Assembly (NCBI GenBank): GCA_965140765.1
Contig: OZ223308.1
Coordinates: 992,001-1,056,000 of the forward strand
Reading direction: 5' to 3'
Source: Sunxiuqinia sp963678245
GTDB taxonomy: Bacteria > Bacteroidota > Bacteroidia > Bacteroidales > Prolixibacteraceae
Length of the DNA stretch: 64,000 nucleotides
Below the pieces are notes generated by a model that was not told where the DNA came from, searched no databases, and worked only from the letters and a program-made list of their open reading frames with translations. Positions 9,611-16,830 of this stretch are shown in pieces; the stretch's first letter is position 1, and each line of letters starts with the position of its first letter. The translations under genes were made by a program, and so were the position numbers.

Positions 9611-9957
9611 ATTGCAGCCTGCCAAGTTGCAGGAACCAATATGTAAGTGCAAGAATTAGCGCTCAACTTCAACTTACTTTTTTTACCTTGGGTGAAGATG
9701 GCGACGTTAAAAAGAATTAGTCAGTTGGATTATTGAGCAAGCCGAAGCCGAATTGAATAAAGAGCTCCACGTCATTGCGACTAAGTATTTTTCGTGAGGG
9801 GAACTCTAAGATAGACCATTTGGTGGCGAATTTAGCACTCTACGGATTGATTGCAATATTTTGTTTAATAGTCTGTTAAGGAGTGTTGGACGCGAATGCC
9901 GGATTAAACAAAAGTGATAATTGAGAGTACAAAGGGAGAATTTTTTAATTTTAAGCG
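9611..9957. other. Non-coding stretch with a possible gene remnant
   Basis: No intact gene. Around 9700-9797 the + strand encodes a short helical fragment (LVSWIIEQAEAELNKELHV then IATKYFS and a stop), reachable from an upstream EDGDVKK only through a frame change. This looks like the decayed end of a small gene whose identity I cannot tell. It borders another broken gene, so the whole 9.6-10.4 kb interval appears to be decaying. Confidence 0.3.
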
Positions 9958-10429
9958 ATGAAAAGCAGAATTACAGCATTGGTATTTATGTTTGCCATGT
10001 TATTGTCGTTAACAACGATGGCACAGGAGCAAAAGCAACGAGTCGAACGTCAGCAAAAATTAGAACAATATGCTGACAGTGAATATCACCGATTTCCTGC
10101 AGCGAAACTATTAACTGAAGATCAAAAAGAAGCGATTAAGTCAATTCGTATGGAGAGCATGAAAGATGCAAAAAACATTTCGAGATCAGCTTAAGGAACT
10201 GAGAGCACATCATGAAACACTAATGGCTGCCGAAACCCCTGACATGAAGGCGATTTATAAAAGCCTGGACAAGCAGGGTGAATTGCAAATCGAATTGTCT
10301 AAAATTCGGGCAAAGTCACGTATCGAAATATAGTCGTTACTTACCGAGGAGCAAAAATTGGAAATGCAAAGCTTAAAAGTAAAACACCGACATCTCACGC
10401 GTGATCGAAGGATGAAAGATAAGAGCTAA
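9958..10429 (+). pseudogene. Spy/CpxP-like periplasmic protein, broken by frameshift and nonsense codon
   Basis: Frame one gives a signal peptide (ITALVFMFAMLLSLTTMAQ), a helical region and the first LTxxQ motif (LLTEDQKEAIKSIRME), then stops at 10192. The same protein continues in another frame from about 10166 (FRDQLKELRAHHETLMAAE...) and contains an in-frame TAG at 10331-10333 followed by the second LTxxQ motif (SLLTEEQKLEM) and a stop at 10427. Spy/CpxP proteins are small helical periplasmic chaperones or stress sensors. Two independent lesions make true gene decay more likely than a sequencing slip. The frameshift lies near the A run at 10170-10175. Confidence 0.75.
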
Positions 10430-10437
10430 TGAAATAT

Positions 10438-10464
10438 TGCCGGTTTAAATCGGCATTTTTTTTT
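10438..10464 (+). terminator. Rho-independent terminator
   Basis: TGCCG / CGGCA stem with an 8-base loop followed by nine T. It stands 8 bases after the end of the broken Spy-like gene, whose transcription unit it once closed. Confidence 0.75.
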
Positions 10465-10674
10465 GTCGTTTTACCGATAAATAACCTTGTTTCAGCGAAT
10501 TGTTGGTAATAAAATTAGCAGTGATTTCTAAATTGTGTAACGAAAATTGAATATTCGCGTCAATAATGACAAACACTTACAGATGAAACGAACATGATAA
10601 ACAATTGTCCTATCGAATCGTGATTATCAAACGAGTTCCATCTGATATCTTTAAAACCCAAAAACGATTACCAT

Positions 10675-11394
10675 ATGAAAAAGCGTTTTTCCATAGCAGT
10701 TTTCTTTTTTGTACTCCTGACTATTTTTTCAGCTTGCATCTTTTTAGGTCCATCCATAAGGGGTAATGGTCATGTTACAACCGGATATCGTGAAGTCGGA
10801 GATTTCGATGAAATTAAAGTTTCGACCGGAATGAAGGTGGTCTTGGTTCAGTCGGATAAGAACCTGATCACGGTAGAAGCCGATGAGAATTTGCATGAAT
10901 TTATAAAAACTGAGCTGAAAAGAGATGAGCTAAATATTTTCTCAGAAGAACGAATAAAAAAGGCCAAGAAATTACTGATCACGGTCGAATTTGACCGTAT
11001 TGAAAAACTGACAAGCAGTTCAGGAGCAATGGTTAGCACGGATGATCTGATTCACTTGAAAGATTTTAGCACAAAAGCCAGTTCTGGTAGTCAGCAAAAT
11101 CTGGATGTTAATGCACAGGACCTACAGGCGAGAGCATCTTCGGGCTCACACATTAAACTCAGCGGGAAAGCTGAGAAAGTTGATTTTAAAGCGTCTTCTG
11201 GTGCTCATATTAAAGGGAGTGGGTTGGTCAGTGAAGATTGTTTTGCCGATGTTTCAAGTGGGGCACATATCTACATTGATGTAACCAATGAGTTTGAAGG
11301 GGAAGCCTCAAGCGGCGGTCACATTTATTATTCAGGTAGTCCTTCTACGGTTAGTATTAATGAATCGTCAGGTGGTAATATCAGAAAACAATAA
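10675..11394 (+). CDS. Head-GIN/DUF2807 lipoprotein
   Basis: 239 residues with a signal peptide ending in a lipobox-like FSAC (Cys near residue 22), so probably a membrane-anchored lipoprotein. The body is the repetitive right-handed beta structure of DUF2807: ASSGSQ, ASSGSH, ASSGAH, VSSGAH, ASSGGH and ESSGGN recur about every 18-20 residues, and the N-terminal head is VTTGYREVGDFDEIKVSTGM. The function of the family is unknown, and members are frequent in Bacteroidota cell envelopes. The second DUF2807 gene follows after 15 bases and is clearly homologous, so the pair is a tandem duplication in one operon. Confidence 0.85.
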   Translation: MKKRFSIAVFFFVLLTIFSACIFLGPSIRGNGHVTTGYREVGDFDEIKVSTGMKVVLVQSDKNLITVEADENLHEFIKTELKRDELNIFSEERIKKAKKLLITVEFDRIEKLTSSSGAMVSTDDLIHLKDFSTKASSGSQQNLDVNAQDLQARASSGSHIKLSGKAEKVDFKASSGAHIKGSGLVSEDCFADVSSGAHIYIDVTNEFEGEASSGGHIYYSGSPSTVSINESSGGNIRKQ

Positions 11395-11409
11395 CTAAGA
11401 GCAATACAT

Positions 11410-12129
11410 ATGAAAACAAAAACGAAACGGTTTTATTTTGTTAGCATTTTGCTGCTTGCAATGGTATTGGTTTTGCAAGCTCAGGCAGCAAACGAAAGAG
11501 TCGGTAAACAAACTCGACAAACCTCCAATTTCCACGGTATTTCGGTTGGTAGCGGAATCGATTTATACTTAACGCAAGGAAACTCAGAAAAGGTTGTGAT
11601 AGAAGCTGATCCTGATATTATTGACGATATCATAACCGAAGTGAAAGATGGTGTTCTGCATATTTACATGAAGAAGAAATTGAACTGGAGCTGGAATGAA
11701 AACCGTACGGCTCATGTCACTTTTGATAATTTGACTCGGCTCGATGTTTCATCGGGTGCTGATGTAGAGTCAGAAAACAGCTTCAAGCTGGATGAACTGA
11801 AAATATCGGTGAGGAGTGGAGCCGATTTAGAGATTGAAGATATAACAGCAGAAACGATTTGGCTGGATACATCAAGTGGATCGGATGCTGAAATCACCGG
11901 ACGGGTTATCAATTTTGAAGCATCCAGTTCCAGTGGTTCTGATCTTTCGTGTGGAGATTTAGTTGCCGAACATTGTCAGGTAAAAACTTCCAGTGGAGCA
12001 GATGCCGTTGTGCATGCAACCAAATCGATTAAAGCCAACGCGAGTAGCGGTGGCGACATTCGGTATAAAGGAAATCCGACTCATAAAGAAATTAATGAAT
12101 CCAGTGGCGGCGATGTTCGTCGGGATTGA
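11410..12129 (+). CDS. Head-GIN/DUF2807 secreted protein
   Basis: 239 residues, the same length as the preceding paralogue. The signal peptide (FYFVSILLLAMVLVLQAQA) is cleaved without a lipobox cysteine, so this copy is probably periplasmic rather than lipid-anchored. The head region is TRQTSNFHGISVGSGIDLYL, followed by repeats VSSGAD, VRSGAD, TSSGSD, SSSGSD, TSSGAD, ASSGGD and ESSGGD. In this copy Asp replaces the His/Gln/Asn that follows SSGx in the neighbour, which changes the charge of one face of the beta stack. A strong hairpin terminator follows 17 bases after the stop. Confidence 0.85.
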   Translation: MKTKTKRFYFVSILLLAMVLVLQAQAANERVGKQTRQTSNFHGISVGSGIDLYLTQGNSEKVVIEADPDIIDDIITEVKDGVLHIYMKKKLNWSWNENRTAHVTFDNLTRLDVSSGADVESENSFKLDELKISVRSGADLEIEDITAETIWLDTSSGSDAEITGRVINFEASSSSGSDLSCGDLVAEHCQVKTSSGADAVVHATKSIKANASSGGDIRYKGNPTHKEINESSGGDVRRD

Positions 12130-12145
12130 ACTTGATTTTGTGAAG

Positions 12146-12190
12146 AAACAAAGCGGCCGTTTCTATCAATAGATACGGCCGCTTTGTTTT
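12146..12190. terminator. Bidirectional terminator between DUF2807 genes and sdhCAB
   Basis: A perfect 15-base stem (12146-12160 pairs with 12175-12189, core AAGCGGCCGT) with a 14-base loop. The A and T ends give a U tract in both directions, so it serves both convergent transcription units. Confidence 0.9.
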
Positions 12191-12205
12191 CTTATGTCCT
12201 CTGGT

Positions 12206-12961
12206 TTATTCTGACAAGCGTGATTTCAAGAATTCGCGGTTTAAACGAGAGATGTGTGCAATAGAAATGCTTTTCGGGCATTCTACTTCACAGGCTCCGG
12301 TGTTGGTACATCCGCCAAATCCAAGTTCGTCCATTGTTGCAACCATTGCTTTCGCACGGCGTTTTGCTTCAACTTTACCTTGTGGAAGCAAGGCCAGTTG
12401 ACTAACTTTTGCAGAAACAAACAACATTGCCGACGAGTTTTTACAAGCAGCAACGCAAGCTCCACAACCGATACAAGAAGCAGCATCCATCGCTTCGTCG
12501 GCAGCAGGTTTTGCAATCGGAATGGCATTCGCATCAGGAACACCACCTGTATTTACGGAAACGTAACCGCCTGAAGAAATGATTTTGTCAAACGCCTGGC
12601 GATCGACAATCAAATCTTTGATGATTGGAAATGCAGCAGCACGCCATGGTTCGATGGTTATTGTTTCACCATCTTTAAATTTACGCATGTGCAACTGGCA
12701 GGTTGTAATTTCCTCATCTGGTCCGTGCGGACGTCCGTTAATGAATAGTGAACACATTCCGCAGATTCCTTCACGACAATCGTGATCGAAAGCGATGGGT
12801 TCTTTATTTTCGTTAACCAACTGTTCGTTCAAGATATCCATCATTTCGAGGAAAGAACTGTCAGTTGAAATATCTGAAACTTGATAGGTTTCGAAACGGC
12901 CTTTTTCTTTGGGACCGTTCTGACGCCAAATCTTAAGCGTGAGATTTATTGTTTTATCCAT
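12206..12961 (-). CDS. sdhB: Succinate dehydrogenase/fumarate reductase iron-sulfur subunit
   Basis: 251 residues. It carries the electron-transfer clusters of complex II. The 2Fe-2S ligands are in CREGICGMCS plus the later C of ITTCQLHM, the first 4Fe-4S set is CIGCGACVAAC, and the last set is in GGCTNTGACEVECPK. It transfers electrons between the flavoprotein and the membrane cytochrome subunit on the cytoplasmic face of the inner membrane. It is the last gene of sdhC-A-B, 24 bases after sdhA. The sequence is of the B-type (Bacteroidota/Wolinella-like) complex, which can work in either direction. Confidence 0.96.
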   Translation of the reverse strand: MDKTINLTLKIWRQNGPKEKGRFETYQVSDISTDSSFLEMMDILNEQLVNENKEPIAFDHDCREGICGMCSLFINGRPHGPDEEITTCQLHMRKFKDGETITIEPWRAAAFPIIKDLIVDRQAFDKIISSGGYVSVNTGGVPDANAIPIAKPAADEAMDAASCIGCGACVAACKNSSAMLFVSAKVSQLALLPQGKVEAKRRAKAMVATMDELGFGGCTNTGACEVECPKSISIAHISRLNREFLKSRLSE

Positions 12962-12985
12962 GATTGATCTCCTTTTTTATAGCCG

Positions 12986-14923
12986 TTATTTGTAATTACG
13001 TTGAAGCATTTGAACATTCTCGTAAACCAATTCCTCTTTATTCAGTTTTGGTTCTTCTTTTTCACCTTTATATTCCCAGCAAGAAACATAGGCAAATTTA
13101 TCATCCTGACGCAGTGCTTCACCTTCTCCGGTTTGATATTCTTCACGGAAGTGACCACCGCAGGACTCCTCACGGTTCAATCCATCGCGTGCCATCAGAT
13201 CAGCAATTTCAAGGAAATCAGCCAAACGGCTGGCTTTTTCCAATTCAATATTCATTCCTTCTTTATTTCCAGGAATGCGGACGTTGGTCCAGAACTCTTT
13301 TTTAACTGCTTCAATCTTTTTGATAGCGTCCTTAAGACCTTTTTCATTACGAGCCATTCCAACAAAGTCCCACATGATTAAACCAAGTTCTTTGTGAATG
13401 CTATCTACTGAACGATTACCTTTAATGCTCAGCAGTTTTTCAAATCGATCTTTTACCGATTTCTCAGCTTCAACAAATTCTTTTGCATTCGTATCCATGC
13501 GAGGAGTACGAATTTCATCAGCCAGATAATTCTGAATGGTGTATGGTAACACAAAATAACCATCTGCCAATCCTTGCATCAAAGCCGAAGCTCCCAAACG
13601 GTTGGCACCGTGGTCGGAGAAGTTAGCCTCACCGGCAGCAAATAAGCCCGGAATATTGGTTTGCAATTCGTAATCAACCCAAATACCACCCATTGTGTAG
13701 TGGATTGCAGGGTAAATCATCATTGGCGTTTCGTATGGATTGTCGTCAACGATTTTTTCATACATCTGGAACAAGTTACCGTAGCGGGCTTCAATCACAT
13801 CTTTCCCTAAGCGCTCGATAGATGATTTGAAATCCAGGTAAACAGCCAATCCGGTTCCAACACCAAAACCAGCATCGCAACGTTCTTTTGCTGCACGCGA
13901 CGCAACATCACGAGGCACTAGGTTTCCGAAAGCAGGATAACGACGCTCCAAATAATAATCGCGATCTTCTTCCTTAATATCGGTTGGTTTCAATTTTCCC
14001 TCACGAATAGCTTCCGCATCTTCTTTTTTAGCAGGTACCCAAATACGTCCATCGTTCCGAAGTGATTCGGACATTAAGGTTAGTTTACTTTGGAACTCTC
14101 CGTGCACAGGAATACAAGTTGGGTGAATTTGTGCCATACATGGATTCGCAAACATGGCTCCTTTATGGAACGCTTTTACAGCTGCTGATCCGTTTGATCC
14201 CATCGCGTTGGTTGATAGGAAAAATGTGTTTCCGTAACCACCGGTAGCTAACACGACAGCATGACCAAAATGACGTTGCAATTCACCGGTTACCAAGTCA
14301 CGGGTAATAATTCCGCGTGCTTTGCCGTCAACAATTACAATATCGACTAACTCGGTGCGCGTATGCATCGTTACCGATCCTTTGTTTACCTGGCGCATCA
14401 ACGCCTGGTAAGCTCCTAATAATAGCTGTTGTCCGGTTTGTCCACGTGCGTAAAAAGTACGACTAACCTGTGCTCCACCAAATGAACGATTGTCTAATAA
14501 ACCGCCATATTCGCGGGCAAAAGGAACACCTTGTGCAACACACTGGTCGATAATACTGTTGCTAACTTCAGCTAAGCGGTAAACATTGGCCTCGCGGGCA
14601 CGGTAGTCTCCACCTTTAATGGTATCGTAAAACAATCGGTAAACTGAGTCACCGTCGTTTGGATAGTTTTTTGCAGCATTAATACCACCCTGTGCCGCAA
14701 TGGAATGCGCACGGCGTGGTGAATCCTGAATGGTAAAGTTCTTTACATTGAAACCCATTTCACCAAGCGATGCTGCGGCAGCACCACCAGCCAGTCCCGT
14801 TCCTACGACAATTACATCGAGTTTGCGTTTGTTGGCGGGGTTCACCAGTTTTTGGTGATTCTTATAATTTGTCCATTTCTGAGCCAATGGCCCTTCTGGT
14901 ATCTTTGAATTTAGTATGCTCAT
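12986..14923 (-). CDS. sdhA: Succinate dehydrogenase/fumarate reductase flavoprotein subunit
   Basis: 645 residues, normal for the B-type flavoprotein. The dinucleotide-binding motif is VIVVGTGLAGGAAAASLGE near residue 37. The FAD-linking histidine lies in RRAHSIAAQGGINA. Active-site blocks HPTCIPVHG and YPAIHYTMGGIWVD are intact, and GANRLGASALMQGLADG closes the FAD site. It interconverts succinate and fumarate. It is co-transcribed with sdhC (20 bases upstream) and sdhB. Confidence 0.97.
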   Translation of the reverse strand: MSILNSKIPEGPLAQKWTNYKNHQKLVNPANKRKLDVIVVGTGLAGGAAAASLGEMGFNVKNFTIQDSPRRAHSIAAQGGINAAKNYPNDGDSVYRLFYDTIKGGDYRAREANVYRLAEVSNSIIDQCVAQGVPFAREYGGLLDNRSFGGAQVSRTFYARGQTGQQLLLGAYQALMRQVNKGSVTMHTRTELVDIVIVDGKARGIITRDLVTGELQRHFGHAVVLATGGYGNTFFLSTNAMGSNGSAAVKAFHKGAMFANPCMAQIHPTCIPVHGEFQSKLTLMSESLRNDGRIWVPAKKEDAEAIREGKLKPTDIKEEDRDYYLERRYPAFGNLVPRDVASRAAKERCDAGFGVGTGLAVYLDFKSSIERLGKDVIEARYGNLFQMYEKIVDDNPYETPMMIYPAIHYTMGGIWVDYELQTNIPGLFAAGEANFSDHGANRLGASALMQGLADGYFVLPYTIQNYLADEIRTPRMDTNAKEFVEAEKSVKDRFEKLLSIKGNRSVDSIHKELGLIMWDFVGMARNEKGLKDAIKKIEAVKKEFWTNVRIPGNKEGMNIELEKASRLADFLEIADLMARDGLNREESCGGHFREEYQTGEGEALRQDDKFAYVSCWEYKGEKEEPKLNKEELVYENVQMLQRNYK

Positions 14924-14943
14924 AATTCTATGCTTCTTTTCGG

Positions 14944-15618
14944 TTAAAATTTAATCAGGAAATACAATGGGATGATTGCAAAACCGACAGTAACAACAAT
15001 CGCGTAAATTTGTCCGATTACCTGTAATCTTTTCAACCATAGTTTATTCGCAAATCCAATGGTTTGAAACGAAGACCAAAAACCATGTCCAAGATGAAGT
15101 CCCAACAGAATTGCGCCAACAACGTAAAGAATACAATACGTTACACTTGTTTTAAATAGTCCCGCAACCAATGAATAGGAATCATGCATGATTTCTCCAT
15201 CAATATCGACTTCCAGTAGATTTTGGTATTCAAATTTAATAATGTAGAAGAAGTTATAAATGTGCATAACCAGGAATACAAAAATTAAACAGCCAAGAAC
15301 GAGCATATTGCGAGATGCCCAGTTGCTTGAATTTTTAGATTGGTTGTATCCGGTGGGACGAGCTTTCATGTTTTGAAAACTAACAATGAGAGACCATAAA
15401 ATATGTACGATAAAGCCCAACGCCAGTAACGGTTCCATTATACGGATAGCCGGGTTGGTAGCCATAAAATTTGCCCCCAGATTAAAAAGCTCACCACTGT
15501 CGTCAAAAATCAAAAGTAAATTGATTCCTAAGTGAACGACAATAAACATCATCAGGAAAAGGCCCGAGATGCTCATAATAAACTTTTTCCCAATAGAAGA
15601 AGTCAGAAAATTGCTCAT
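14944..15618 (-). CDS. sdhC: Succinate dehydrogenase/fumarate reductase cytochrome b subunit
   Basis: 224 residues with five hydrophobic segments, as in the single-subunit diheme anchor of B-type complex II. Membrane histidines suited to heme ligation occur in MFIVVHLGINLL, LGFIVHILWSL, FVFLVMHIYNFF and GLHLGHGFWSSFQ. It anchors SdhAB and exchanges electrons with menaquinone. It is the first gene of the operon and is preceded by a recognisable promoter. Confidence 0.93.
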   Translation of the reverse strand: MSNFLTSSIGKKFIMSISGLFLMMFIVVHLGINLLLIFDDSGELFNLGANFMATNPAIRIMEPLLALGFIVHILWSLIVSFQNMKARPTGYNQSKNSSNWASRNMLVLGCLIFVFLVMHIYNFFYIIKFEYQNLLEVDIDGEIMHDSYSLVAGLFKTSVTYCILYVVGAILLGLHLGHGFWSSFQTIGFANKLWLKRLQVIGQIYAIVVTVGFAIIPLYFLIKF

Positions 15619-15665
15619 AGGATAATAGTTTTATTTAAAAATTTAATGTTTCTGATAAAGTTCCA

Positions 15666-15696
15666 CAAAAGTAGATTTTAGTGGTTTTTCCCGCAA
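15666..15696 (-). promoter_or_regulatory. Promoter of sdhCAB
   Basis: On the minus strand the -7 element TACTTTTG (15666-15673) is preceded, 20 bases away, by TTG (15694-15696), matching the Bacteroidota pattern. The distance to the sdhC start is 48 bases. Confidence 0.6.
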
Positions 15697-15869
15697 TAAT
15701 TGGAAGGTCAAAAATAGCTAATTTAAAACGTTTCTAAGAAAGATTCGATAAATATGTGTTAATGTCCAGTTAGTCAGAATAGTAGAAATAATTTGCTTGT
15801 AAATTTTCTGTTAACAAACCCAGATTGGCAATTCGACTCGAAAAATGAGCTGGCTCCTATTTCTTTTTT

Positions 15870-15898
15870 TTGAATACTGTCGCTTTTTCCTATTTTTG
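15870..15898 (+). promoter_or_regulatory. Promoter of the tRNA-Arg gene
   Basis: TTG (15870-15872), an 18-base spacer and TATTTTTG (15891-15898), 40 bases before the mature tRNA 5' end. Confidence 0.55.
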
Positions 15899-15938
15899 CA
15901 AAGCTTTTTTGTAACGATGTGTTTTTTACAAAAATGAT

Positions 15939-16010
15939 GGTTCCATAGTTCAACGGATAGAATAGCAGTTTCCTAAACTGTAGATCCGGGTTCGATTCCC
16001 GGTGGGACTA
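15939..16010 (+). tRNA. tRNA-Arg (anticodon CCT)
   Basis: 72 bases with all arms. Acceptor GGTTCCA pairs with TGGGACT (two G-U pairs) and the discriminator is A. The anticodon stem is GCAGT/ACTGT around loop TTCCTAA, giving anticodon CCT that reads AGG. The T arm is CCGGG/CCCGG around TTCGATT. CCA is not encoded. The gene is the left edge of the accessory island: its 3' end and terminator are copied at 42202-42266. Confidence 0.93.
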
Positions 16011-16061
16011 CTAAACAAATTATAGAACCTCTTGAATAATAATGACTTTCAAGGGGTTTTT
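15999..16061 (+). repeat. Left copy of the island-flanking direct repeat (tRNA 3' end plus terminator)
   Basis: CCGGTGGGACTACTAA followed by a variable spacer and a shared terminator (AACCTCTTGAAT ... TTTCAA.. GGTTTTT). The same order recurs at 42202-42266 with scattered substitutions. This looks like the two ends of an old insertion into the tRNA gene (attL/attR-like). Confidence 0.65.
16026..16061 (+). terminator. Terminator of tRNA-Arg
   Basis: Stem AACCTCTTGAA / TTCAAGGGGTT with a 12-base loop and a T tail, directly after the tRNA. Confidence 0.75.
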
Positions 16062-16405
16062 ATCTCGGGTGGTGTCAGTAACTTTTTTTTCAGGCTTGCC
16101 CAAATCTTAAGCAAAGGTTTTTTAATTTCATCCAGACAAGCCCTTCGGGTAGCAAAAGACTACGGCATAAACCCAACAAATAAACTGACAACAGCTTTCA
16201 AATTGTTTAGTATTAAAAATGAGCACCCCTATTTCGTGCCTCAATAAACAAGCTCATTTTTATTAAGGTGAAACCCCTTTGCCTTATTATTTGCCTACTG
16301 CACACACGAAAAATCGTGGCCATTTATTCCGTTTCCTTTTGCTATATGTATGAAGTTGGAGAGGAGGATGTTTACGATTTGTGAGGGAAAACTCTATTTG
16401 AATTT
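16062..16405. other. Island left edge without a convincing gene
   Basis: Only a weak 71-codon + strand frame (16032-16247) overlaps the tRNA terminator. Its product (SNFFFRLAQILSKGF..., KLTTAFKLFSI) resembles nothing I recognise and may be the tail of a lost gene. A hairpin AAAAATGAGC (16215-16224) / GCTCATTTTT (16252-16261) could be the terminator of that remnant. No integrase fragment and no attC are visible here. Confidence 0.4.
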
Positions 16406-16659
16406 CTAACACTCTAATATTTCGTTGTCCGCATTTTTATCAAAATCGAGAAGGATGATATAATTTTCACCCTTAATTGTGTCCTTTGATTTAAGGTCAA
16501 AGAGTTTTTGTTCTAAGTCATCAATCGCAACAATGTCTTCATTAAGGAGAACTTCTTTATCGTTCTTTATCTCAATTTTGATCTTGGAATTGTCTTGGGG
16601 TTTGACTTGTCTATACGAACAAGAAGATAGAATCAAAAAAAAATTAGTAAAATTCTCAT
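16406..16659 (-). pseudogene. Small lipoprotein, last cassette of the array, frameshifted in a T9 run
   Basis: Read on the minus strand, ATG at 16659 gives MRILLIFF and then a stop inside a run of nine T (A run 16635-16643). One extra T would give a perfect lipoprotein signal, MRILLIFFLILSSCS with lipobox LSSC, continuing YRQVKPQDNSKIKIEIKN to the stop at 16406 (about 84 residues). The downstream part is charged and of unknown function. It lies directly 3' of the attC at 16697-16830, so it is a cassette gene. Its own 3' attC is missing, as expected at the eroded distal end. Phase variation, real decay and a base-calling slip are all possible. Confidence 0.55.
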
Positions 16660-16696
16660 AATGTTTGTCTTTGCAGGGTCCTAAAATTATATAGTT

Positions 16697-16830
16697 TATA
16701 ACGGTCACTTGTAAGTTGTCGGGGCGGATTTCGGAGAGCGTTCCTGTCCGAAGGACACGAAACTGCAATGCGAGAATCCACAGTTGGCGTACCACCGAAT
16801 CCCGCCCTGCAATATGTACTTTATCAGGGG
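16697..16830 (-). repeat. attC site 1 (3' end of the S41-peptidase cassette)
   Basis: Imperfect palindrome: the left arm ATAACGGTCACTTGTAAG pairs with the inverse of the right arm GTACTTTATCAGG, then GTCGGGGCGG with CCCGCCCTGC. The R'' core is degenerate (ATCAGGGGGC where GTTAGGGGGGC would match the cassette 5' core), so excision may be impaired. The interior belongs to the GGATTTCGGAGAGCG family shared with the sites at 29066 and 30092. Confidence 0.8.

Noticed and set aside
16032..16247. A remnant integrase next to the tRNA
   Set aside because: The frame is short, overlaps the tRNA terminator and shows no tyrosine-recombinase pattern (R..HxxR..Y).
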